Shown one piece after another: positions 1-8,096 of a DNA stretch of 20,192 nt. The DNA comes from Polymyxa betae (taxonomy: Eukaryota; Endomyxa; Phytomyxea; Plasmodiophorida; Plasmodiophoridae): contig RBZT01000341.1 in the NCBI GenBank assembly GCA_003693705.1, forward strand, positions 363-20,554, in the 5' to 3' direction. A program made the translations under genes and the position numbers. How positions within the stretch are numbered: position 1 is the first letter of the stretch; the number at the start of each line of letters is the position of its first letter. Under the pieces are notes generated by a model. That model searched no databases. It was not told the DNA's origin and saw only the letters and a list, made by a program, of their open reading frames with translations.

Positions 1-153
1 CCCGCGTATAGACGTCTGTTATGCTCTCGGGATTGGACGCAATACCAACAAGGATCAACTGACTGGAGCTTTTCAGAACTCCTGTTGTGTTTTGCATGTG
101 CGCGTTATAATGGGTTAGGCTTCCTCATTCGTTAATAAGCTCGGAAGAGGTAC

Positions 154-444
154 ATGACTAAATCCGCCCAAAATCAGCAGCTTGGCGCCGCAGCTTTCAC
201 TGATGATGACTTCACGCTCCTTTCCAATATTTGCTCCCGCTATCAGCATGATTATCCAGGCAAGCAACTCTCTCCTGCGCAATTGATTCACGAGTCCATT
301 ACGGATCCTGATACAGACGAAATTCTTGAGCAATCTCCCTTTGCTAAGTTTAAGACAAGAACGCTGAGTTCAAATTTGCCCACATATTACAATGCAAAGG
401 CTAAGCTGGCGGTCCTACTCACCAAAGCTGGTAACGTAACATAA
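154..444 (+). CDS. Hypothetical protein, 96 aa, or 5' part of a decayed gene
   Basis: An ATG-started ORF of 96 codons ending in TAA. The product is hydrophilic, with an acidic patch (FTDDDF), several Lys/Gln/Asp residues and no signal peptide or membrane segment. I recognise no domain. Codon use and composition look more protein-like than most ORFs in the window. A second coding-like stretch on the same strand follows at about 711-971, so this may be the first piece of a longer broken gene or transposable-element ORF. Function unknown. Confidence 0.4.
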   Translation: MTKSAQNQQLGAAAFTDDDFTLLSNICSRYQHDYPGKQLSPAQLIHESITDPDTDEILEQSPFAKFKTRTLSSNLPTYYNAKAKLAVLLTKAGNVT

Positions 445-710
445 AAGTGCGATAATATGGATTTCTGAAATTGTCGATATCTGAATTAGGATCAATAAAG
501 ACATCCAGCAAGGTTTTCCAGCGCCACCAAAAATCTGATCGTTGGGTCTTTGAAACGGCAAGCGACAGCCGTTGACCCCAACGTCAAAACCCACCTTGCA
601 GTCTGTGTGCTCCACGACAAAACACTGTATAATATTGCGTGCATGTGGATCGGGTTACATGAGCAATTAACATATTCCAACAGTGTTACCGGTCGTGACA
701 AAGTCCTGAT

Positions 711-971
711 AAGTTTTACGATGACAGCTAGCACTTCTACAGTGAAGGTGAGCAATGACGGTCTCCGCGGTTTTTCACACTGCGCGATAAGATTTCGGAT
801 CCTCACGAGCTTATACTTACATCGAAAATCTCTGAGACAGAGGCTCTGCGGAAATTATTTCGGGACCAAGTGCGGAAGCTGCTGAACTATGAAGTTGAAC
901 TATCGAATCCCGTTAAAACGAGCGTCGAAAAGATTGCGTTTACAGCGATGATCAGAAGCCAGTGCGCTTGA
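711..971 (+). pseudogene. Decayed coding-like stretch, unknown
   Basis: One reading frame ending at TGA 969-971 reads like protein over its last 60 or so codons (short pieces: DKISDPHELIL, ALRKLFRDQVRKLL). It has two in-frame stops further upstream and no good start. It lies on the same strand as the ORF at 154-444 and could be a later part of the same broken gene. No family is recognised. The alternative reading is chance openness of a frame. Confidence 0.25.
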
Positions 972-1221
972 TGGTCACGCTGACTGTTACGGAGGACGAG
1001 GAAAGCGATGAAGCATTGTCTTCATAGCTCTTCTACTTATAAAAATTTTATGTTTCAAATAAAATTCAATGATAAAACAAATTTAGGCTGTTTTCCAGCA
1101 TTTACCGCGGCTTCCCTGGCACGCTTTTCCGATGATGTTCAGTCTTTGCCGCTGAAGCAAAAACTTTTTAATTCGACCAAGATTCCTTGCATCTAGAATC
1201 GAGATAGATCGTCAACGCCTT

Positions 1222-1344
1222 GTGTTGGAATTCAATCAACATGCCTATTGGACTTCAGAGTCATAGCTCAGTGGTAGAGCATATGAACGATAATCAGAAG
1301 GACCCGGGTTCGACCCAACAATCTTGAGGATGGAATTCCAACAC
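1222..1344. repeat. Short element bounded by 12-bp inverted repeats (TGTTGGAATTC / GAATTCCAACA)
   Basis: GTGTTGGAATTC at 1222-1233 is mirrored by GGAATTCCAACAC at 1332-1344. The ends read TGTTGG...CCAACA, the TG...CA form usual for LTR termini, but the whole unit is only about 122 bp and encloses a tRNA-like sequence with pol III boxes. I see no convincing target duplication beside it. It could be a tiny solo LTR, a TRIM-like unit, or a tRNA-derived SINE caught between inverted repeats. Confidence 0.45.
1258..1330 (+). pseudogene. tRNA-like pseudogene or SINE head with A and B boxes
   Basis: TAGCTCAGTGG at 1264-1274 matches the pol III A box, and the D arm GCTC-AGTGGTA-GAGC pairs perfectly. 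GGTTCGACCC at 1307-1316 matches the B box closely. Between them lies an anticodon-arm-like segment (ACGATAA loop) with an imperfect stem. The T stem (CCGGG versus CAACA) and the acceptor stem do not pair, so this is not a working tRNA. Most likely a degenerate tRNA or tRNA-derived SINE. Confidence 0.55.
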
Positions 1345-1440
1345 CCACCCCAAGCACATGCCTTGTCCTCCCAGAGGGACAATATCCGAGTAGGTCTTAC
1401 GATCAAGTCCTACAGTGTTGTTAAAGGTCCATGGTGTTCT

Positions 1441-1532
1441 TTTTAGCGCTTCGGCTGTTAACCAGTAGAAAATACGCTAGGAGTCATCTGGACGACCCGG
1501 GTTCCGACTCCTGGTGACTCCTAGCTTATTTT
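1441..1532 (+). repeat. tRNA-Asn-like fragment followed by an 18-bp inverted repeat hairpin
   Basis: GCGCTTCGGCTGTTAACC at 1445-1462 looks like the D-to-anticodon arm of a tRNA-Asn (GTT). It is followed by an inverted repeat: the arm at 1469-1486 pairs with the arm at 1515-1532 at 17 of 18 positions (core GCTAGGAGTCA). The loop holds a B-box-like GGTTCCGACTCC (1500-1511). No A-to-B spacing fits a real tRNA. It resembles a SINE remnant or a small hairpin MITE. Confidence 0.35.
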
Positions 1533-1569
1533 TGACACTTTGTTTGGATTTCACATATAGATTGGTGAC

Positions 1570-3026
1570 TCAGCCGACATTAAGATAAATCTTCAGTTTC
1601 GTCATCTTCTCAATCTGACAATCCTGTGATTGTTGGTCTATTAAGGTTTTGTTAATCGGAGACTGGATTTCATAGTCTGTAACGTCCTCGACTTCAACGA
1701 AGAGATCACATTCGCAGATTGTTTCGAGCACAATAGTCTCGAGCATGGAGACTAACGATCGTGGCTGACCTAGTGTCTGCGAATCGCGAAAGTTTCGCAA
1801 GTATCGATCGCGGCTTTCCTTGAACTTCAAGATCGCCTTGCCATTCAGTTTCCGTACGACCGCAGCCATGTTCGTTTCGTGCACGGCGAGGTTGCCTGAG
1901 GTCACTCTTGATTGATTCAGGCAAATCCGGCATATTTCGAACTTCCATTTCGTTCGCAACATAAACAGGCATCCATTTAGATAATCTTCCATTTCGTTCG
2001 GGAAAGCCTTGCGATACTCCACAACTGTTGCGGTTTCTCGAACTACTGATTTCACACACACAAATAATGATGGGAATACAATTCTGATTCTATCAATTCG
2101 ACACTTCCTTCCGAACGGTCGGTCCTTCACGGAGTTCCTAACTCCGTAGATGCATATTAGGGCCGCCCTCTCCATAGTTTCGTCATCTTCGGTTTTTCTG
2201 TCTAATCAGATTTATGCGAGGAATTCTGCGCAGTGTCCTTACATTCTGCGTAGTCATCTGATATATCATTGCGTACTGGGTTGTTTATTACTACCACAAA
2301 TCTGATTCACATCCGCGCGTTCATGCCCGTCCAGATACATTCCTTTCTTCGACGAGTCACCGACTTGATAAACAATATGTGTAACCATTGCGTTGCTGTT
2401 CGTTCAGTAATTTCTATAGACGAAGTAACACCAATTTTCTAATGAATATGCTCATTGATCATGTGGCAGAAATTCCTGCCTGATATGGTATTATTTCTTT
2501 GCGAACGAATCCACGTTCGGCAGGTTTGTACAGCATTATCATCAGAAATGAGAGTTTTCGTCTTGATGTGACAGCCTTGAATAACGTCTGGTAGTCGGTG
2601 CTCCTTTCGAAAGAAGTCTGACCAAACTCGGATTCAGCCCAGTTTCTGGATAAATTGCTTTCGCGATGTCTTCAGAGCCTAGACGGCCTGCAACTTTTCA
2701 CGATTTCGTTCAAGAACCGATAAACGCAAATCGACCGAATGGAATCGCTGTTTGTTGTTTGTTGTTTCTCTCAAAGCCTTTTCGAATATTCGATTGGGGG
2801 CATCAATATGAAAAGAACCTCGCAGAATATGGAGCACGTTAGATATTCTGTCATCCGCTTGATCGGTCTCAGATTCAGGAACCCTCTCAGGCTCACAGCA
2901 TGATGCTCCAGCGATGCGGTTAGTATTCCACAAATCAAAGAGAGTCTTGTTTCCAATCATCTGCTTTGCTCTCGTCTCCAGCGACTGACTCCTATATGTA
3001 CCGTAGCAGTCGCCTATACTCGACAA
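1570..3026 (-). pseudogene. Decayed DDE-type transposase-like gene (DGHER motif family)
   Basis: The minus strand carries successive pieces of one protein in different frames with stops. From 3026 downward they are: a lead-in (SLETRAKQ...TLFDLWN), an IRVWSDFFRKEHRLPD segment, GCHIKTKTLISDD and TCRTWIRSQ near 2500-2620, ITERTATQWL near 2400, and YQVGDSSKKGMYLDGHERAD near 2311-2375. VVEYRKAFPNEME follows at about 1980-2025, then HETNMAAVVRKLNGKA further on. The order and the KGxYxDGHERxDVVxYR signature match a family of uncharacterised DDE transposase-like proteins I recall from fungi and other microbial eukaryotes. That assignment is from memory, so family confidence is moderate. At least three frame changes and several stops make it non-functional. 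No terminal inverted repeats were found around it. Confidence 0.55.
2024..2308 (-). other. About 285-bp insertion or decayed intron splitting the DGHER motif region
   Basis: The protein match stops after DGHERAD at about 2311 and resumes as VVEYR at about 2024 on the minus strand. The intervening bases have no matching coding content. On the minus strand the segment begins GTGAATC and ends CAACAG, close to GT-AG intron ends, but an exact join would need one extra base. It contains an 8-bp perfect hairpin, ACGGAGTT-CCT-AACTCCGT (about 2129-2147). It could be a decayed intron or a small insertion. Confidence 0.4.
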
Positions 3027-3391
3027 TTTCAGATAGGGGTACTAAAAACCCTAAGAATCCATGGCAGAACGCCATATCAAAATTATGATAACTGCAATCG
3101 ATAGATCTCGTCCAGAGGAATACAGCTCAGTTCTCCAATTTTGTAAATTCGAAATATCAACGGAGTTATAGGCTTCCGCATTTATAGTTTTTAATAGGGC
3201 ATTGATGAGATTTGGACGGTATAATACCGTACGCAAATATGTGATATACAGTCACGCAAAATAAATGCGGGGGCTGCGCCACTCTCGCAGTTTTGTCAAG
3301 TGCGGGTTTTGCGAATCCGTGTCAGTTTAATCGCTGGCAGGCGGTGTCATTCGATGCCACGTCCGAACAAACGACTCAGCATGCTCGTCGC
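3027..3391. other. No gene seen
   Basis: Mostly AT-rich sequence with short ORFs only. I found no domain, RNA or terminal repeat. It separates the minus-strand transposase remnant from the plus-strand ORF that follows. Confidence 0.5.
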
Positions 3392-3724
3392 ATGGTGGCT
3401 GCTCGTCTTCCTCGCCAGGGGACCGTTGAGAACGTTATGGTGCCGAGCCCCGGGCCTGCTGCTGTGACAGATGAATGGCTAGACGATTTAACTTACGTAG
3501 AAGATGACGTTTTTCTCGATATTGATGTTATTCGATGGACTCCCGGGGCGAAACCTCGAACTCGTAAATCCCACGATGGTTTTGGAAGGTCTTTCTTGTT
3601 CGCTATGAAAGCGAAACGGAAGAAGATGCAGGAGATGTGCGTTATTGATCAAAATGCTCGCCTCGAAGTTTCACTCACAGGAGGAAATGGAAAACTGTCG
3701 CCGTTTAACATCATATTTTCTTAA
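3392..3724 (+). CDS. Hypothetical protein, about 110 aa
   Basis: The open frame begins upstream at 3293 without an ATG. The first ATG in frame is at 3392 and the stop is TAA at 3722-3724. The product has a Pro-rich stretch (VPSPGPAAV), an acidic patch (DDLTYVEDDVFLDIDV) and a basic segment (AMKAKRKKMQ). I recognise no family. The composition (acidic then basic, soluble) could suit a transposable-element ORF or a host protein fragment. Confidence 0.35.
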   Translation: MVAARLPRQGTVENVMVPSPGPAAVTDEWLDDLTYVEDDVFLDIDVIRWTPGAKPRTRKSHDGFGRSFLFAMKAKRKKMQEMCVIDQNARLEVSLTGGNGKLSPFNIIFS

Positions 3725-3745
3725 CGGGCAGTTTCTCATGATAAA

Positions 3746-4019
3746 TCAGGTTGAGCACGCCTTGCGAAAGTACCGCGGCCATCGAACCTTTCCTGCATCC
3801 ATTAAGGCAGAATTATAAGAGTTTTCAACTAAATTGCGGACTTTTTCCGAAAAATTGCGTACGGACTTTTTGAATGTAGAATTGGACTTTCTGGACAAAT
3901 TGTCGAGTATAGGTGACCGCTTCGGTAGCTTCCTTATTTTCGATTCTGCTTCAGGAACCCATTTAAGCAATAAAAGTTCTGCCTTTTCAGCCTCTCGTCA
4001 ACTTCAGCTAGCCAGTATG
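3746..4019 (-). pseudogene. Downstream part of a minus-strand reading frame interrupted by the Copia element
   Basis: Immediately left of the Copia insertion the minus strand reads PYWLAEVDERLKRQNF in the frame that joins the acidic SESSDDEM stretch on the far side of the element (10279-10330). After a frame change, KWVPEAESKIRKLP...DNLSRKSNS continues to a stop near 3746. The product is unknown: basic, Ser-rich and probably nuclear by composition. The phrase DNLSR also occurs at the start of the upstream part at 10429, hinting at an internal repeat. Confidence 0.45.
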
Positions 4020-4026
4020 GCATCTT

Positions 4027-4172
4027 TGGTAATCCCGTACGACGAGAGACGAATAGATTGAAGAGTGATTGTATTTTCAAGTCCGTACGGACTTTCATGA
4101 TGAACAATTATAAAATTTGATCAATACTGTACCAATATTTTTCCTCCAGAGTCACGATTTGCCATCAAAACA
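4027..4172 (-). repeat. 3' LTR of the Copia element
   Basis: Minus strand starts TGTTTTGATGGCAAATC and aligns over its whole length with 10129-10272, clearly diverged. It contains a perfect 16-bp palindrome AAGTCCGTACGGACTT (4079-4094) in its middle. The AT-rich stretch beside it could hold the TATA signal. Confidence 0.8.
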
Positions 4173-4198
4173 TTTCCCCTCAAATCATGGGGCGTAAT

Positions 4199-4420
4199 TC
4201 ATAGCACGAATTGATCACGGCACCATAGGAACTTCGGTGTTTGTACGGGTTTAGTAAAGAAGTTAGAGACCATATTCGAGGTTTCGCAATACTGAAGCAT
4301 TCTTTGCCTTTCTGGGAACAATTCCCTTGTGTAATGGTTTTTTACTTCAATGTGTTTCGTTTTGTCATCGTTACTGTTGTCGTTAGTCACTATCAACGCT
4401 GCCCAGACTGTTCCCAAATC
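4199..4420 (-). pseudogene. Copia RNase H C-terminal part
   Basis: Minus-strand peptide with the Copia RNase H end signature: TKHIEVKNHYTREL, then YCETSNMVSNFFTKPVQTPKF, equivalent to the KHIDxxxHFxRE...TKPL block. It ends with stop 4199-4201, shortly before the polypurine tract. The catalytic middle of the domain is missing; a C-rich tract lies where it should be. Confidence 0.75.
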
Positions 4421-4560
4421 CGAATCCCTACCACCTCTCGACCAACCACCCCACCTTCCTACGAACCATCCACCGAATCCATTCCCTAACCTCTACCGTC
4501 CACCCAATCGATCAACCTAACGATTCATCTCTCCCTACCCTTCGGTCCGACCGAGCCTCC
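4421..4560. other. C-rich, G-poor tract replacing the middle of Copia RNase H
   Basis: About 140 bp of plus strand very poor in G and rich in CCTACC, CCACC and CCTAAC-like units. It ends in a GAGCCTCCTAAGGCTC hairpin near 4552. It has no Copia coding content although it sits between RNase H pieces, so it is filler from another source or a replaced or expanded simple-sequence tract. Confidence 0.5.
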
Positions 4561-5500
4561 TAAGGCTCGGGAGGCAAAGGTGATCCCGATGTCATTCGCA
4601 AGCATAGTGCTAGTTTCGTGGTATGCTTATGATATTGCAGTACTCGAAGTGCGGCTTTCCAGTGTTGGAATCCCGGGATTCTCGTCAATCGGCACAACAT
4701 CCCGACTGTTTGCCTGATGTTAGGTCTAGTCGATCGTGCTATCCATTGTAGGCTTCCCACGAGCATGTCGTATGGTATCGGCTCAACATCTTCAGGCCTT
4801 CGTGGACCCATCTCTTCTGTCAGGTGAATACCAGGTTGATGAGGTGTCGGGACTGATCAAGTGTCTTCCGGAATATTGAAGTTATCAAGCTGTTCTTTAA
4901 TAATCGGCTCCATGTTCCCGAATATTGAGTTGGTTTCTTTACAGTTTTTGACACACATTCCGAGCAGACTTGAAGGTTCTCCCAGATCCGTTATCTCGAA
5001 CATTTCTTGTATGTGCTTGGTCAGTTTTTTCAACCAACTTCCTTTTCGTCATTATGAATGGCTCCTTTCCATGCCCGCCAGGCCATTGGGACTGTACAAA
5101 GCTTTCAGTAACCTACTGGGAGCTTTTGAAATGTCTTCCCTAGAGAATTCCTCCTGTTGTATTAAACAGATTTCCTGATCAAATGGAGCATTCAGATATT
5201 CTTTTACGATGTCGATTCGTCTCAGACTCATGCCTTTTTTTGCTGCAATAGCAAATATCGCTTTAAAGGATTCGCCGTGGGCCACCGGTGAGATAGACTC
5301 GTCGATGTCGATTCTAGCCCTTTGTGAGAAGTCTTCCACAACAAGACGGGTCTTGAATTTCTTCACCGATTCTTATGAATTTTGCTTCACGCTGCAAATC
5401 CATTTACAGCCAATCTATTTAATCTTTTGGGGTCTGCTTCTAATCGCCATGTGCCTGCGTCAACCAATTTGTTAAAACTCATCTTCCACCGCAGCCAGCC
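4560..5500 (-). pseudogene. Copia reverse transcriptase remnant (RVT_2)
   Basis: Read on the minus strand from high to low coordinates, several frames give the Copia RT order: FNKLVDAGTWRLE (about 5440-5500), KTRLVVEDFSQRARIDIDES (about 5290-5350), FAIAAKKGMSLRRIDIVKEYLNA, SRLLKALYS near 5090, EMFEITDLGEPSSLLGM near 4970, and IPYDMLVGSLQWIARSTRPN at 4700-4780. The segment that should contain the catalytic YVDD box, near 5045, is lost in a small deletion. Frameshifts occur near 5370 and 5050. It is not functional. Confidence 0.85.
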
Positions 5501-6112
5501 AATATCTGTGATAGGGATTTGATGTATTGATAGCCTCTTGCAAGAAGTTCGGTATACGGGTCTCATGTGATTAATATTCAGCAAGTGTGGCCCGATTGTG
5601 CTAGTTAAAATCGCATACTTAAGGGCCTTGAGGATCATTTTCTTTGGTTGATTTGCTGCAAGTCGAATGAAAGAGCAGGTGAATCGAACGTCCCTTGTGT
5701 CTACTTTGCCTAAATCTTGATGGTAACGGTCTGGTTCATGTCGCATTCGAGTTGATATTCTGTGCTCAAACGGACTTCTCCGCAGATGCTCCTCGTTCGA
5801 TGCATGTCCATCGTGGTTGCTTCTTTCTTCCGATTCATCTTCACTCTGATCATCAACGTTATCGGCACTCGCGTCTCTGTCTGTCAGAATTTCTTTCGCG
5901 TCGAAGTAAAGACTTGCGTCCCCATCGGATACCTGAAGTTCTTCGTCACTTTCTCGTCATGGTTCATTTTCGTCTGAGTAATTACTTTCCCGGGATATTT
6001 CCGAATCGTTCAGGGCCTGATGATTTGTATGACTCAGATCTTCATCCCATGAGAATCTGTGCTCGTCGAATCTGACGCAATTACTTGTATACGAGGTTAT
6101 TGTGCATGGATC
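5501..6112 (-). pseudogene. Copia integrase-RT linker region
   Basis: Lies between integrase and RT of the Copia element. Weakly coding on the minus strand, with patches such as RMRHEPDRYHQDLG near 5700-5746, where Copia polyproteins usually have a variable basic/acidic linker. No domain visible; stops in all frames. Confidence 0.4.
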
Positions 6113-6560
6113 TCAGATCTTGTAGCATTTTTGATTGTCCGCATAACCGATGAATATTGCGCGTTTTGCCTTTTGATCTAGTTTGCGACGAAGCTTCTTT
6201 GGTATATGGGGCCAACTATCTAGATCCCCACACTTTCCACCTGTAAACGTCGGGCAAATTTCCTGGACAAGGCTCTTCTGGAGATTTCTCTTCGTTCTCC
6301 GTACCGTCCAAAGCGGCCGTCGATGATTCATTCCGAATTACATTATCTGGGGCAATCGCGTCAGCCCAAAACCCCGGTGGGTGTTTTGAGTGAAATCTCA
6401 TCACTTCGGCCTTTTCGATAATCATCCTGTTTAATCTCTCCGCTACTCCCATATGTTCGGGATTATATGCAATTGATGATTCGTGTATGATGCCCAGTTC
6501 TTTGCAGTAGTCGTTGAATATTTGAAGAACTCGGTTCCGCTGTCGGTTCGCCACGTTCTT
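6113..6560 (-). pseudogene. Copia integrase, C-terminal half of the core
   Basis: Minus strand, starting at the insertion junction: RTWRTDSGTEF (second catalytic Asp motif), then after a one-base frame change CKELGIIHESSIAYNPEHMG, GVAERLNRMIIEKAEVM (the Copia integrase Glu block), FWADAI, and finally PKKLRRKLDQKAKRAIFIGY. The upstream half of the same domain is at 8097-8508, on the other side of the Penelope-like insertion. Confidence 0.85.
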
Positions 6561-7323
6561 ATCCTAAAATTAATACAAGAAATCGAATCTGGTAGATTAA
6601 ATGAAGTACATAAAAACCCCTTCATCGCTACCATGGATGTCACTGCGCTATACACGTGCATTGACCTTAAATTGGGACTCGAATTAATTCGTGGACCATT
6701 ACTCAGATTATGCAAAACAACTGACGAAGTTGATTTCTGCGTTGATCTGTTAGGTTGGGTTCTTCAAAAAAATTACTTCTCATTTAAAAATTCCTTTTAT
6801 AAACAAATTAAGGGAGCTGCAATGGGAGGGAGTGTCTTTGGCATTTTCACCGAGTTCTTGCTGAAATGGAAGAATTCTTATTCGAAAAAGTCGCGAATCA
6901 AAAATTCATGCCAATATATTATAGAAGATACAGAGACGATATCGTTATGATAGTAGACTCTAGAAAATCTGCTCTACTTATAGAAGATTTCTGGAATGAA
7001 TCAAAATTCCTTAAATTTAACTTAGAGCAAATAGGATGTTCCGTCAATTATCTTGATATATTACTATATATCTAGGTAACAATTGGACAGAAAGGAGACA
7101 ATTGGATATAAAACCATTCTCCAAACCTACTACTAAACATGACTACATACACCATGCCACCTATAAACCAGAGTGTACAAAAAACTCCTGGATCACGGGC
7201 GAAACTATTCGACTTATGCGAGCCTGTCAAACTGAGCGGATGTATATAAAACAAATAAACCAATTCCAAAAAAACCTTAGAAAGGCTGAGTATCCGTCAA
7301 AGATTATTCGGGCGCATACCTGA
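6560..7323 (+). pseudogene. Penelope-like reverse transcriptase remnant
   Basis: PLE-type order is visible. Palm motif A is ATMDVTALYTCID (about 6624-6662; Asp in MDV). Next come NYFSFKNSFYKQIKGAAMGG (about 6770-6830), corresponding to the PLE FxFxxxxYxQxxGxAMG block, and YYRRYRDDIVMIV (about 6918-6956), the catalytic box with RDD. VNYLDI follows, then the thumb region KPFSKPTTKHDYIHHATYKP and ETIRLMRACQTE (about 7108-7240), ending LRKAEYPSKI. One frameshift near 6860 and one near 7070 break the frame. It is a dead copy. A retron or group II RT is unlikely because of the KPTT-YIH thumb. Confidence 0.8.
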
Positions 7324-7404
7324 TATTCTTTCAAAGATCGCAAATGGCTCATTGGAAAGCAGCCAAAGAATGATAAAATATGGTTTGCCATTCACAATGG
7401 TAGA

Positions 7405-7617
7405 ATGGCTCATGAAAAATGGAATTTTATGCAAAATAATTTCAAGCCATTGTTAAAGCTTAATAATATAAATATTACAGCTTCTGTTGGAACAACTACC
7501 ATGGATAAAATCAACGGGGTATCTAAAAAACTCCTTAATGCGCAGCTGGCTACCAGAAACCAACAATATTTGAAACAGATGAATCATAATAAAAAGATTC
7601 GATATAGAAATTTCTAA
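7405..7617 (+). pseudogene. C-terminal tail of the Penelope-like ORF, no endonuclease domain seen
   Basis: A 70-codon open stretch following the RT thumb (MAHEKWNFMQNNFKPLLKL). It lies where PLEs carry the RT-endonuclease linker. No GIY, YIG or CCHH motif is visible before the stop at 7615-7617, so the copy is either endonuclease-deficient or truncated. Confidence 0.45.
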
Positions 7618-7864
7618 ATAAAAAGAAATCTGTTGATGTTGGTACGCAGCATGATACATTAGCTCTTGGCTCAAATATCACCGACCCTACCATGCGAAAA
7701 CGGGCGCGTGATAAGATATCATCGAAAAACGCTGCCATAGAACAGATAAGCGGCTCTGCCCACCCAACTGTTACTATGAAGTTACCTGTAAATCCGAATG
7801 ATCATAAAAGATTACGGACTACCCAGGGCCAGAATGTTGAATCTTTCAAAAATTCTGGGCAACC

Positions 7865-7921
7865 GACGAAACGGCCTGATGAGGCGAAGACCGAAACCAG
7901 GTCGCATGGAATGAACGCGTC
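7865..7921 (+). ncRNA. Hammerhead-ribozyme-like core in the Penelope-like element
   Basis: The three conserved hammerhead pieces occur in order with type I spacing: CTGATGA at 7876-7882, GAAA at 7893-7896, and GTC at 7901-7903 (predicted cleavage after C7903). Helix II is GG/CC (83-84 with 91-92) around a six-base loop, with a C-A mismatch above. Helix III is minimal: A96-T02 and C97-G01 with a triloop. Helix I has two core pairs (C75-G04, G74-C05), then an internal loop and a GACG/CGTC outer stem (7865-7868 with 7918-7921). Minimal type I hammerheads with very short helix III are known from Penelope-like elements, which fits the adjacent RT on the same strand. The stems are weak, so activity is doubtful. 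Confidence 0.6.
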
Positions 7922-8096
7922 AGTCAATAGATATTCTAATAATAAAATATCTATATTGCACCTTTTCAAAAGGAAGAAATCATAAACTACTTCCGAAAAG
8001 GATACCATTCGCAATATCTTTAAAAATAAAATTTTTGATTTTTTGCAATATATGGAGCCCCTAATATTAATTTGCCTATAAAAGGCTATTTACGCA

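Larger units (their letters stand above)
6558..8096 (+). mobile_element. 5'-truncated Penelope-like retroelement inserted in Copia integrase
   Basis: The Copia integrase frame breaks at about 6560 and resumes at about 8097. In between, the plus strand carries a Penelope-type RT, a tail region and a hammerhead-like core. The RT begins part-way into its fingers region, so the 5' end is missing, as is usual for target-primed insertions. No GIY-YIG endonuclease motif is visible after the RT. The right boundary is estimated from where Copia coding resumes (ACAG|AACCAG). Confidence 0.75.

Noticed and set aside
1008-1196. 62-codon plus-strand ORF
   Set aside because: AT-rich and low in protein-like features, with no recognised motif; probably chance.
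1258-1330. A functional tRNA gene
   Set aside because: D arm and pol III boxes are good, but the T stem and acceptor stem do not pair.
3293-3391. Upstream extension of the 3392 ORF
   Set aside because: The extension starts at a TTG codon; in a eukaryotic window the first ATG (3392) is preferred.
6483-6950. A continuous 155-codon plus-strand ORF running into the Penelope RT
   Set aside because: Its first 25 or so codons are antisense Copia integrase sequence; only the part after about 6560 belongs to the Penelope-like RT.
6560-7323. Retron, group II intron or LINE RT
   Set aside because: The MDVTALYT, YxQxxGxAMG and KPTT...YIH...RLMRAC order is that of Penelope-like RTs, and nothing in the neighbourhood supports a retron or intron.
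7692-7985. A 97-codon ORF in the tail of the Penelope-like element
   Set aside because: It overlaps the hammerhead-like core and has no recognisable domain. It lies where a 3' untranslated region is expected, so openness is probably chance.
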